In this document: piece by piece, positions 35,945 through 43,994 of the stretch
Numbering within the stretch: position 1 is the stretch's first letter
Layout of the letters: the number at the start of each line of letters is the position of its first letter
Assembly (NCBI GenBank): GCA_016286555.1
Contig: JAEETA010000006.1
Location: 48,820-112,819, forward strand
Source: Lachnospiraceae bacterium
GTDB lineage: Bacteria; Bacillota; Clostridia; Lachnospirales; Lachnospiraceae
Length of the DNA: 64,000 bases
Direction: 5' to 3'
The notes under the pieces: model-generated
What the model saw: the letters and a program-made list of their open reading frames with translations, nothing else
Databases searched by the model: none
What the model was told of the DNA's origin: nothing
Made by a program: the position numbers and the translations under genes

Positions 35945-36952
35945 ATGGCGAGACGAAGAAGATCGGTATCCCCTTTTCGGTTTTTGATCGATATGATCCG
36001 AGGGGTGAGATATGCCCATAGATTACTGACCGGGAAAAGGATGGGATTCAGCATCAAAGGTCCTTTCGGGATGTGGATCCGTGTGGGGGCAAACGGGCAG
36101 GTGCGAAGCATCAGTTTGAAATCCTGCGCGGGGATGAGAGTGGTTCTCGACTCGCATGGCAGATTTAAAAAACTCAGTATTCCCGGACCTTTCAAATCAA
36201 GACTATACACGAATGGGCGAGGTGAACTGACAGGGTTCGGATTGCCTCGACCTTTTGGAGGATTTGCTGTTTTTGATCAGCATGGTAGACTGAAGCGAGT
36301 ATATGGTCCGACGTTGGGTGGGGCTTGTTGGTCGCGGGACGTAGAAGGGAATCGGAAAAAGCACCATCTGACCGGAAAGAAAAAGAGTTCGTTTTGGGAC
36401 AGCGAGGTACATTCGTTACTTCCCGGTACAAAGGGTACCTATGTCCGAAAAGGAAAGGTGACGGAGAAGGGAACCGCTCCTATTGCCGGAAAAGATTTGG
36501 AGCTCTTCCCGCAAATTCAAAAGAGGGACAAAACGCAGACGAAGAAGGATAAGAGGAAAAAGAAAAACTCAGACGCAGTGAAGGAAAATGCATATTCCGG
36601 GAGTCCTTCGGTCCGTCTGAGAGAAAATATTCATTCCGGAAAATCGTTGGGCTCTTTGAAAAGGGATCCTAAGTCCGAGCCCGCTTCAGTGCCTTTGAAA
36701 GCAGAGCCTCAGTTCAAGCACCATTCAGAGCCATTGAAACCAGATTCTAAGGTCGAGATCCTATCAGTTCCTTTGGAGAAAGATACGGAGCCCGAAAGTC
36801 CTTCGAATCTGAGCAGTGAAACCGGAAGATTTTCCGGATTCAGCAGCCAGATGACCGCCTTTGACAAGGCGGTTGCCGAGGCGTTTCCGGACCAGGAGGA
36901 AGTACCTTTTGATGAGGCGTATGATATAGCCGAGAAGAGCACAAAACTGTAA
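35945..36952 (+). CDS. Basic protein of unknown function
   Basis: 335 residues from ATG 35945 with GAGGAGG upstream. I do not recognise the family. The first about 130 residues contain short repeated beta-type units (NGQVRSISLKS, HGRFKKLSIPGPF, RGELTGFGLPRPF, HGRLKRVYGP), each about 20 residues with a conserved Gly and a final Gly-Pro-Phe. The middle (about 130-230) is strongly basic (KKDKRKKKNSD). A linker of imperfect repeats around the pattern PLK-x-EP follows, then an acidic C-terminus (DKAVAEAFPDQEEVPFDEAYDIAEK). No signal peptide or membrane helix. It lies in the AT-richer accessory stretch between a toxin-antitoxin locus and its relic. It might bind nucleic acid, but this is only composition. 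Confidence 0.65.
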   Translation: MARRRRSVSPFRFLIDMIRGVRYAHRLLTGKRMGFSIKGPFGMWIRVGANGQVRSISLKSCAGMRVVLDSHGRFKKLSIPGPFKSRLYTNGRGELTGFGLPRPFGGFAVFDQHGRLKRVYGPTLGGACWSRDVEGNRKKHHLTGKKKSSFWDSEVHSLLPGTKGTYVRKGKVTEKGTAPIAGKDLELFPQIQKRDKTQTKKDKRKKKNSDAVKENAYSGSPSVRLRENIHSGKSLGSLKRDPKSEPASVPLKAEPQFKHHSEPLKPDSKVEILSVPLEKDTEPESPSNLSSETGRFSGFSSQMTAFDKAVAEAFPDQEEVPFDEAYDIAEKSTKL

Positions 36953-37003
36953 AAACTCTGGGGTAAGAAACACAAATTCAAATACCGTAGTCAGCACAGG
37001 AAA

Positions 37004-37048
37004 TCAGTGTTGACGAATATCTGCAATCGCAAACGACAGCAGCGTCAT
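37004..37048 (-). pseudogene. Decayed second copy of the holin-like toxin locus
   Basis: On the minus strand the sequence reads MTLLSFAIA then diverges, matching MTLLSFSIA of the intact toxin; just upstream the codon for Glu (GAA) has become TGA. Beside it, 36997-37015 repeats 19 bases of the intact antitoxin promoter region exactly, but the -10 box is lost and about 110 bases between promoter and toxin are deleted. Confidence 0.6.
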
Positions 37049-37058
37049 TAATCAAACA

Positions 37059-37092
37059 ATCCCCGGGAGGTTACAGCATCCCGGGGATTTTG
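37059..37092. terminator. Terminator-like hairpin near the nuclease gene
   Basis: ATCCCCGGG and CCCGGGGAT pair around about 12 bases (37059-37088); TTTTG follows on the plus strand. It can serve transcripts arriving from either side. Confidence 0.7.
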
Positions 37093-37165
37093 AGCAAAAA
37101 AAATGGTGTGGCGAACCGCATCTATACACTGCAGACCCACACCTTGTACCTACAAACTACACTGA

Positions 37166-37546
37166 TTATTTCGAAAAGTCAAGGATTTCTCGATTTTTTT
37201 TGATTATTATCATTCGCTTGATTCTCTTCGAGTTCATGAAGAATTGTTGGTACCCTTTTATGGCCTCTTCTTCACTCATTTTGCTTCGAATAAGGTCGAT
37301 AATAATATTTCTCGATTGTTCGGTGGCACCTTGCATGACGTTTTCTATGTTGTTTTTGCCTGTTCCTATGGGGGCCTTGATTTCCCATGCAAGTCCATCC
37401 ATCATTATATCCGGCTGCCGATAATGTGGAATTTGTGATTTGGGGATTAGCTCGATATCGTGCCCCAATTCGAGAAATAGGCTGACAGTATTATATTCAT
37501 GATCTTGTAAGTGCACGCGATTTTGCGTTAATTTCCCTTTGCCCAT
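37166..37546 (-). CDS. CdiA C-terminal-type nuclease domain protein
   Basis: 126 residues, a stand-alone domain. The segment EYNTVSLFLELGHDIELIPK, then QPDIMMDGLAWEIKAP, SKMSEEEAIKG and a closing beta strand RMIIIKKNREILDF resembles the tRNase/DNase domain found at the C-terminus of CdiA toxins (PD-(D/E)xK-like: PD, then E-x-K in WEIK). I chose ATG 37546 because GGAG lies 7 bases upstream; the longer frame to 37645 has no support. No clear immunity gene lies downstream or upstream. It could be a captured toxin tip, a toxin of a short element, or a domesticated nuclease. Confidence 0.6.
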   Translation of the reverse strand: MGKGKLTQNRVHLQDHEYNTVSLFLELGHDIELIPKSQIPHYRQPDIMMDGLAWEIKAPIGTGKNNIENVMQGATEQSRNIIIDLIRSKMSEEEAIKGYQQFFMNSKRIKRMIIIKKNREILDFSK

Positions 37547-37776
37547 AAGCATTCTCCAAGTCCAAAACTGTAAGTGGCTGATTATCGGCGAATAGCCGAG
37601 AAAGAACCGAATGCGGCAGGTTCCGCATGTTATGATAGAACACATCGATTGATATGATACTTCATATCAGAATGGTTGTGACGAATATATTATTCGATGG
37701 CGAATGAATTTGCAAGAGAAAAAACGAAGATTTGTGTTTTGAAGACACCCTTTCTTCTTTCGGAAGGATTCCATGA
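37547..37776. other. Intergenic region with an 8-bp palindrome, no gene seen
   Basis: About 330 bases lie between the nuclease and the AIM24-family gene. TGATATGA-N4-TCATATCA (37650-37669) is a perfect palindrome upstream of the minus-strand nuclease and may be an operator. No credible reading frame was found. Confidence 0.4.
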
Positions 37777-37782
37777 TATAAT
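37774..37782 (+). promoter_or_regulatory. Extended -10 promoter for the AIM24-family gene
   Basis: TGATATAAT (TG-N-TATAAT) about 95 bases upstream of the start codon; the -35 region is poor. Confidence 0.55.
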
Positions 37783-37878
37783 CGAAGGGTAAGTTTGGTA
37801 TTTCCAGATCACCGACAGAGTGAAACGAAAAAACTGAAACAAAACAAAAGGTGAAACGAAACAAAAGGAGGACGTATC

Positions 37879-38559
37879 ATGAGATATTCGATCGAAGGGG
37901 AACCGTTGCCGGTAGTGATCTGTTCTGTGGATCCGGGAGAGACTCTTGTATGTGAGAGCGGCGCCATGAGCTGGATGTCGCCCAACATGCAGATGGAGAC
38001 TTCCGGTGGTGGCGTGGGCAAGATGCTGGGGCGGATGTTCTCCGGTGAGAGCCTGTTCCAGAACCGCTACACCGCTATGGGCGGAGAGGGCACCATCGCC
38101 TTTGCTTCCAGCTTCCCCGGTTCCATTCGTGCCTTTGAGATCGGCCCCGGCCAGGACATCGTAGCCCAGAAGAAGGCGTTCCTGGCATCCACCTCCGGCG
38201 TGGAGCTTTCCGTGTTCTTCCAGAAGAAGGTGGGCTCCGGATTTTTCGGCGGCGAGGGGTTCATCATGCAGAGGCTCTCGGGTCAGGGACTGGCATTCCT
38301 GGAGTTTGACGGCTATGTGAAGGAGTATGATCTGCAGCCCGGCCAGCAGATGGTCATCGATACCGGCTATCTGGCAGCCATGAGCAGCACCTGCTCCGTG
38401 GACGTACAGACCGTGCCCGGTTTGAAGAACGCCATTTTCGGCGGCGAGGGGATCTTTAATACCGTGATCACCGGTCCCGGCCATGTATGGCTCCAGACCA
38501 TGCCCGTTCCCCAGCTGGCAGGGGCATTGATCCCTTACCTGCCGCTGAACAGAAACTGA
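37879..38559 (+). CDS. AIM24 / TIGR00266 family protein
   Basis: 226 residues. Family features: the N-terminal MRYSIEGEPLPVV, ESGAMSWMSPNMQMET, GGEGTIAFASSFPGSI and the Gly-rich repeats FFGGEGFIMQRLSGQG and IFGGEGIFNT, which form a double-stranded beta-helix fold. No signal peptide. In bacteria the function is not established; the eukaryotic relative is a mitochondrial membrane-associated protein. AAAGGAGG precedes ATG 37879. GC content here returns to the level of the backbone, so it marks the end of the accessory stretch. It appears monocistronic, with its own promoter and terminator. Confidence 0.88.
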   Translation: MRYSIEGEPLPVVICSVDPGETLVCESGAMSWMSPNMQMETSGGGVGKMLGRMFSGESLFQNRYTAMGGEGTIAFASSFPGSIRAFEIGPGQDIVAQKKAFLASTSGVELSVFFQKKVGSGFFGGEGFIMQRLSGQGLAFLEFDGYVKEYDLQPGQQMVIDTGYLAAMSSTCSVDVQTVPGLKNAIFGGEGIFNTVITGPGHVWLQTMPVPQLAGALIPYLPLNRN

Positions 38560-38608
38560 TCTCCGATCGCTGTATTGCAACCGAAAATGCAACTTATGCA
38601 CCTGCAAA

Positions 38609-38646
38609 TGCAACTCGTGCGGATTTCCGTACGGGTTGCATTTTTC
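38609..38646 (+). terminator. Intrinsic terminator after the AIM24-family gene
   Basis: GCAACTCGTGCGG pairs with CCGTACGGGTTGC (two G-T pairs) around ATTT, then ATTTTTC. Same framework as the terminator at 35782 with different stem bases. Confidence 0.85.
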
Positions 38647-38698
38647 TTTGGTACAGTAGGCTCATCAAGCAAAACAAAACACAAAGGAGCTGTGCATT

Positions 38699-39670
38699 AT
38701 GAAAAAGAAAGTGTTGAAGGTTGTAAAGGTGGTTGTGATCGTTCTGGTAGCCCTGGGAATCATCGGTTCCGCAGCGCTGGGAAAGATGATCGCGGATCAG
38801 GTGATGTATCAGAATAAGGGCAATGATACAAAGAGCAACAGCGTAAAGCAGCTGGTGGATATCTGGGGATATGATCTGGACGGATTTAACGCTTCCTTCC
38901 ACGGGGAGGAGATCAGCGCCACAGCAGCGGACGGGAATATAGTCCCCGGCACCGCTTTCCGGGCGGATGCGGGAAGTGACACCTGGGTCGTTTTGGTACA
39001 CGGCGCAGGCGGAGACAGAGTGAGCGTCTATCCGCTGGCAGAGCAGTACCTGATCCGCGGCTACAATGTCATCGCCATCGATCAGAGAGGATGCGGTGAC
39101 AATGCGGACGATAAGGTGACCTTCGGGATCCACGAGTCCCTGGACGTGGCAGCCATGGTGCAGTACGCAAGAGAGACGCTGGGGGCAGCGGAAGTCATCG
39201 CACATGGTCAGTCCATGGGAGCTCAGACCGTCGCAATCTATGCTTCGAAGGTGACGCCCGGCGCGGTGGATGCAGCGGATGCGGTCATCTGCGATTCCCC
39301 CGTTCCCGGTATGGAGTACATGCTGCGCAGCGTTTTTGCCGACAGTGACAACGAAGAAGATTTCTATAACGGTGCCACCAATTATATGATCTTCGTCAGC
39401 AAGGTGGCAACGAAGCTGCTTTACAAAGTGGACTACGCCGACGGCGACACCATCGCGGCTGTGGCGGGCGACCTGCTTCCCACCATGCTCATCCGTTCCG
39501 AAAAGGATCAGGTATGTCTTCCCGAGAAGGTGCAGGAAGTGTACAATAATGTCGGCGCTGAAAACAAAACAATTATGAGTGTGGACAGCGCACACATTGA
39601 AGGAGTGATTGACGATCCGGAAGGATATATGGACGGCGTGATGTGCTTCCTGGAGTCCTGCGGATTGTAA
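38699..39670 (+). CDS. Membrane-anchored alpha/beta hydrolase
   Basis: 323 residues. An N-terminal basic stretch and hydrophobic helix (about 5-28) form a signal anchor, so the enzyme should face outward. The fold is clear: LVHGAGGDRVSVYPLAEQYL, IAIDQRGCGDN, the nucleophile elbow AHGQSMGAQT, then the acid residue region RSEKDQVCLP and the His in SAHIEG near the end, giving a complete Ser-Asp-His triad. Closest to the exported hydrolases often called DUF-type or peptidase-like in Firmicutes; the substrate is unknown. AAAGGAG precedes the start. The LytTR gene begins 8 bases after its stop, so they may share a transcript. Confidence 0.85.
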   Translation: MKKKVLKVVKVVVIVLVALGIIGSAALGKMIADQVMYQNKGNDTKSNSVKQLVDIWGYDLDGFNASFHGEEISATAADGNIVPGTAFRADAGSDTWVVLVHGAGGDRVSVYPLAEQYLIRGYNVIAIDQRGCGDNADDKVTFGIHESLDVAAMVQYARETLGAAEVIAHGQSMGAQTVAIYASKVTPGAVDAADAVICDSPVPGMEYMLRSVFADSDNEEDFYNGATNYMIFVSKVATKLLYKVDYADGDTIAAVAGDLLPTMLIRSEKDQVCLPEKVQEVYNNVGAENKTIMSVDSAHIEGVIDDPEGYMDGVMCFLESCGL

Positions 39671-39678
39671 GAAAATGC

Positions 39679-40149
39679 ATGAAGATCAATCTCTATGAAG
39701 ACCCGAAACTGACAGACGAGCACATCGACATTTATTGCACGGAAATGCGGCCTCTCATCCGGCAGGTCGTGGATACGGTGCGATCCGAGAAACCCGCTCT
39801 GTCCGGCAGACCTGCGGACGAGGACCTGGATGACGGGGAGGAGATCTTCCTCGATCCCGGAGAGATCTATTATTTCGACCATGTGGAGCGGAAGCTTTTC
39901 GCCTATGCCGAAAGCGGTGTATACCGGCTGATGACGACACTGTCATCTGTGGAGGAACAGCTTTCTCCCTATGGCTTTGTCAGGATCTCCAAATCCAATC
40001 TGGTAAATATCTACAAGATCAAACAGCTCAAACCGGACATCAACATGAAGGTGTATGTGTCCTTCGAAAACGGAGAGCGGATCTGCATCAACAGAAGTTA
40101 CAAAAAGAGCTTTACCGAGTACCTGCAGAAAACGAGGAGGATGTCCTGA
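39679..40149 (+). CDS. LytTR DNA-binding regulator without receiver domain
   Basis: 156 residues from ATG 39679. The first half is an uncharacterised helical region. The C-terminal about 100 residues are a LytTR domain: DPGEIYYFDHVERKLFAYAESGVYRL, SSVEEQLSPYGFVRISKSNLVNIYKI, and ERICINRSYKKSF. There is no phosphoacceptor domain, and its stop overlaps the start of a small DUF3021 membrane protein. This pair matches the LytTR regulatory systems in which the membrane protein holds the regulator inactive. Targets cannot be seen here. Confidence 0.88.
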   Translation: MKINLYEDPKLTDEHIDIYCTEMRPLIRQVVDTVRSEKPALSGRPADEDLDDGEEIFLDPGEIYYFDHVERKLFAYAESGVYRLMTTLSSVEEQLSPYGFVRISKSNLVNIYKIKQLKPDINMKVYVSFENGERICINRSYKKSFTEYLQKTRRMS

Positions 40150-40583
40150 TGAAAGAGTTTATGAAGACCTATCTTCTGGAGCTGTGCTGCTCCTATACCA
40201 TCGTTTCCGTCGTCGGCGCCTTCGTGAATATGGTGGCAGGCACCGAGACCAACAACCTGAATGTGGTGATGATGTTCGTATTCTGCAACATCGCCGTATT
40301 TGTCCTGTCCATCCATAAGCTGTTCGATACCTTAAGTCCCCTTGCCATGATGGTGATCCAGTATGTGCTGGCGCTGGGGCTGTGTTTTCTGGTGATCTTC
40401 ATTGCCAGCTTCTTTGAGCCCGTCTCCCCGAGAGGATGGTTTGAGTTTTTCCGCTCCTTTACCATTCCCTATGTGATCGGCGCCGGGCTGTATTACTATC
40501 GCCTGTGGGAGGATGCGAAAAAGCAACAGGAGCTTCTGCGGGAACTGCAGGAGTTAAACGCGGAAAAACGGCAGGAATCCTAG
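40149..40583 (+). CDS. DUF3021 family membrane protein, partner of the LytTR regulator
   Basis: 144 residues with four hydrophobic helices (about 10-30, 42-58, 68-90, 103-120) and a basic/acidic cytoplasmic tail with heptad-like Leu spacing (QELLRELQELNAEK). The start shares one base with the LytTR stop, so translation is coupled. In related systems the membrane protein restrains the regulator. Confidence 0.85.
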   Translation: MKEFMKTYLLELCCSYTIVSVVGAFVNMVAGTETNNLNVVMMFVFCNIAVFVLSIHKLFDTLSPLAMMVIQYVLALGLCFLVIFIASFFEPVSPRGWFEFFRSFTIPYVIGAGLYYYRLWEDAKKQQELLRELQELNAEKRQES

Positions 40584-40617
40584 GGATTTATAATGATTTT
40601 TTAATAATTCGGGAATG

Positions 40618-40670
40618 AAAAAAAGCCCTCGACATGGTATGATTATAGAATACTGTGTTAGGGCTTTTTT
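40618..40670 (+). terminator. Terminator after the LytTR/DUF3021 pair
   Basis: AAAAAAAGCCCT and AGGGCTTTTTT pair around a 30-base loop that can form its own small stem; the T run follows. Confidence 0.7.
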
Positions 40671-40709
40671 GCCCGTTAAAGAGATTTTTTACAACCGGGG
40701 GATCGAAAA

Positions 40710-42659
40710 ATGGCTTTCGGCGAAATACTCAGCAAGTATTACACATTTATCTTTATCATGGTGGTGCTCCTGTACACCATCGCTTTCAACAGGAGGATGT
40801 ATCAGAAGGTCAGGGTACATTTCTGGGTCCTCATTGCGTTGGTGATCGTGGAGGCAATCTGTTCCGGCGCGGAGATTTACTGTGCCGCACAGCCCTACAG
40901 GACCATCTGGCGGAGCGTTTTTTCCTCCCTCTGTTATATTCTGCGACCTTCCATCATGTATGCGCTGCTCCTGATCATCGTCCGGGATGACCCGGGGAAA
41001 CGCAAAGCGCTCTACGGGATCCCGCTGCTTGTGATCGCCCTTCTGCTTCTGGCAGATATTCCCTATTCCTACTGTCTGATCTATACCTTCACGGAAGCGA
41101 ATTTCTTTTCGACTGGTCCCTTGTTTTTCCTGACCTACGGGATCCTGCTCCTGTACCTGCTTCTGATCATTATCCTGACCATCGTGAAATGTGATTTTTC
41201 TCTGGAGCTGGGAGAGTGGTCCTCGATCTTTATCGGGATCGCCTTTATCCTCCTGAACATTGCGGGAGAGCGCTTTATCCCGGACTTTACCGGAGGGAAC
41301 TCCGACAATGCCACGGCCCTGGCCATCCTGCTCTACGCCATTCACTTTAAGAGCATCGAGGATCACAGAGAGCGTAAGATCCTGGAGACCACGGAGCTGA
41401 AGACGGGCCTCCTCAACGAGAACGCATGCATTACCAGGCTGAACGGACTCATCGGGAAGGGAAATTCCCACGAGTACGCAGTGGTTTTCTTTGATCTGGA
41501 GCGCTTCGGTCTCATCAATGACCGCTACGGTATGGAGATCGGCAACAGGGTGATCTCGGAGTACGCTGCGATCCTGGGCGGCATGGTCAGGGAGGATGAG
41601 ATCCTGGCCAGACAGGGCGGTGACCGGTTCATCGCAGTGGTGTTGCAGCGGAATCTGGATCTGATCCTGGCCCAGATCGCCTCCACCAGAGTGCGGTTTA
41701 ACCAGGACGGTATGGATTATGACATTACCATCAGTGCCCATGTGGGTGTGTACCGCATCGACAGAGACGATTACAACGGTGAGGAGATCATCTCCAATGC
41801 CCATACGGCATTGAACTACGGCAAGAGCGCCGGGAATTCCGTGACCTACATGACCCCGGAGCTGAAGATCGCGTTAAAGGATGAGAAACAGTACGCCTCC
41901 GATATCCCCGTGGCTATGGCAAACGGTGAGTTCGTCGCCTACTATCAGCCGAAGGTCAACAGCAGGACCAACATGCTCTGCGGCGCGGAAGCGCTGGTGC
42001 GCTGGTCCAGGAACGGGAAGCTGATCCCTCCCGGGAAGTTCATCCCCATCATGGAGACCAAGGATCTCATGTGCGACATGGACTTCTACATGCTACGCAG
42101 GGTCTGCTCCGACATCTCCGGCTGGATCGAGCGCGGGCTGGTACCGCCCACCGTCTCCGTGAACTTCTCCCGCAGAAATCTGTCCAACGATCATCTGGCA
42201 GAGGACATCGACGCGGTGGTGAAGGAATACCACGTACCGAAGAAGATGATCGAGATCGAGATCACCGAGACCATTGACGAGTTCCCCATCAGCGTGCTGA
42301 AAAACTTTGTGGATGACCTGCACCGGCTGGGCTACAAGGTAGCCGTAGACGATTTCGGAAGCGGAAGTTCCTCCCTTAGCCTGCTGCGTGAGGTGACCTT
42401 TGACACCCTGAAGATCGACAAAGGATTCGTGGACAGAGCCTACGCCAAGGATCTGGCCATCCTGAGCCACATGATCAAGCTGGGAAAGGCCATCGGCCTG
42501 GAAATGCTGGCAGAGGGTGTGGAGCAGCGGGAACAGGTGGACACCCTTCTTTCCCTGGGATGCGAGATCATTCAGGGCTACTATTTTGACAGACCCCTTC
42601 CGAAGGAGAGCTTCGAAGGGAGGATCATAAACAGGAGATACAAAGTTGAACAGAGTTGA
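40710..42659 (+). CDS. Membrane GGDEF-EAL protein, probable c-di-GMP phosphodiesterase
   Basis: 649 residues. About seven hydrophobic helices (about 8-210) form the input part. The GGDEF domain (about 225-385) has RQGGDRF in place of GGDEF, so cyclase activity is doubtful. The EAL domain (about 400-645) has CGAEALVRW, VNFSRRNL, EIEITET, VDDFGSGSSS, LKIDKGFV, AEGVE and QGYYF, so phosphodiesterase activity is expected. The next gene starts within its last codons, making this the first gene of a coupled signalling operon that continues to 49569. Confidence 0.88.
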   Translation: MAFGEILSKYYTFIFIMVVLLYTIAFNRRMYQKVRVHFWVLIALVIVEAICSGAEIYCAAQPYRTIWRSVFSSLCYILRPSIMYALLLIIVRDDPGKRKALYGIPLLVIALLLLADIPYSYCLIYTFTEANFFSTGPLFFLTYGILLLYLLLIIILTIVKCDFSLELGEWSSIFIGIAFILLNIAGERFIPDFTGGNSDNATALAILLYAIHFKSIEDHRERKILETTELKTGLLNENACITRLNGLIGKGNSHEYAVVFFDLERFGLINDRYGMEIGNRVISEYAAILGGMVREDEILARQGGDRFIAVVLQRNLDLILAQIASTRVRFNQDGMDYDITISAHVGVYRIDRDDYNGEEIISNAHTALNYGKSAGNSVTYMTPELKIALKDEKQYASDIPVAMANGEFVAYYQPKVNSRTNMLCGAEALVRWSRNGKLIPPGKFIPIMETKDLMCDMDFYMLRRVCSDISGWIERGLVPPTVSVNFSRRNLSNDHLAEDIDAVVKEYHVPKKMIEIEITETIDEFPISVLKNFVDDLHRLGYKVAVDDFGSGSSSLSLLREVTFDTLKIDKGFVDRAYAKDLAILSHMIKLGKAIGLEMLAEGVEQREQVDTLLSLGCEIIQGYYFDRPLPKESFEGRIINRRYKVEQS

Positions 42660-43992
42660 TAATCTGAAAAAAATCATCAAGCGACTCACCGTCGTCCTGC
42701 TGGCATTCCTGGCGCTTCTCATCGTGATCTTTATCATCCACTGCATCAACGTGGGAAGATACAATTCGGAGTGGCGCATCATCACCTCGGATTCCAGCTC
42801 CACCCAGATCCTGGTAGATGTACATCCCAGAGGCGGCGTCACCGACTCCTGGGTCAAGACCAATACCGGCCTGGGCACCAGCCTGAATGCCAAGATCTAC
42901 GAGATGGTGGTCACCAACAATTCCCACTACTATGTGGATGACTGGCAGATCCGTTTCAACATCAGCGACAAATGCTATCTGAACAACGGATGGTGCGGCA
43001 CCTTTGAGGTGCATCAGTTTCCCAAAAGCGGCGAAGAAATCTATCAGACGCTGGATCTGCGAAACTTCGACGAGAAGGATATCATTCTGAATCACACCCT
43101 CGCGGGACAGGATCTGCTGATCCCCCTGGATTACGGCGATTATTTCATCTATCACCCGGATACCTCCCCGGCATCCGGAGAGCTCCCCATCAAGGGCTCC
43201 GAGGATATGGAAGGCAACTGTGTCTGCGGATTTATCATGTACAGCCTCACCGGCGAAGTGGATCTGGCGGACTACGAGCTTTCTTATAGGCTGCACAAGT
43301 ATGTGTGGGACGGATTCGCCGGAAAATTCTTTGCAGTGGCCTTTTCCCTGGTGGCACTGTCCTTCCTGATCCTGGGCACCATCTTCCTGGTGTCTGTTCG
43401 CTTCGAGAGCAGGATCCAGGCACTGAGCAAGCTGCTGGAGGATGCCAACAGGATCTGCTGCAGTCTGTCGGATTCCAGAGACTATTATTCCAAGGGTCAC
43501 TCCCAGCACGTTGCGGAGTACGCACGGATGATTGCCGAGAAAATGGGCATGGACAAGAGCGACTGCGATATCGTCTACAACGCGGCGCTGTATCACAACG
43601 TGGGTACCGTATTTGTCAATGAGCAGATCCTGCGGAAAAAGGGCAAGCTGACCCGTGAGGAATATGCGGAGGTAAAAAAGCATACCATCCGCGGCTCCGA
43701 GATCCTGAAGGATATCGAGAACATTCCCCTTGCTTACGAAGCTGCGCTGTGCCACCATGAGCGCTTTGACGGCACCGGCTATCCCTTTGGCAAGAAGGAG
43801 GAGGAGATCCCTCTGATCGCCAGGATCGTGGCCGTAGCGGATGCGTACGATGCCATGGCAAATGACAGGCCCTACAGAGGAAAGCTCAGCCGGGATCAGA
43901 TCCGCGAGGAGTTTATCAAGAACAGAGGAACCCAGTTTGATCCTGCCATTGTAACGGCATTTCTGGATGTGATGGGTGAGAGGAATCTTTGA
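42646..43992 (+). CDS. Membrane protein with degenerate HD-GYP domain
   Basis: 448 residues, TTG start at 42646 with AGGAG 8 bases upstream, overlapping the EAL gene. A helix (about 13-37) is followed by an extracytoplasmic region of about 190 residues that resembles a CBM2-like beta sandwich (EMVVTNNSHYYVDDWQIRFNI), then a second helix (about 225-250). The HD-GYP domain (about 285-445) has HSQHVAEYA, and ATGY-type DGTGYPFG, but the HD motif reads ALYHNVG: the metal-binding Asp is Asn and the following Lys is lost. DAYDAMANDRPYR is normal. Probably a c-di-GMP binding receptor or an inactive enzyme rather than an active phosphodiesterase. Confidence 0.82.
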   Translation: MNRVDNLKKIIKRLTVVLLAFLALLIVIFIIHCINVGRYNSEWRIITSDSSSTQILVDVHPRGGVTDSWVKTNTGLGTSLNAKIYEMVVTNNSHYYVDDWQIRFNISDKCYLNNGWCGTFEVHQFPKSGEEIYQTLDLRNFDEKDIILNHTLAGQDLLIPLDYGDYFIYHPDTSPASGELPIKGSEDMEGNCVCGFIMYSLTGEVDLADYELSYRLHKYVWDGFAGKFFAVAFSLVALSFLILGTIFLVSVRFESRIQALSKLLEDANRICCSLSDSRDYYSKGHSQHVAEYARMIAEKMGMDKSDCDIVYNAALYHNVGTVFVNEQILRKKGKLTREEYAEVKKHTIRGSEILKDIENIPLAYEAALCHHERFDGTGYPFGKKEEEIPLIARIVAVADAYDAMANDRPYRGKLSRDQIREEFIKNRGTQFDPAIVTAFLDVMGERNL

Positions 43993-43994
43993 TC

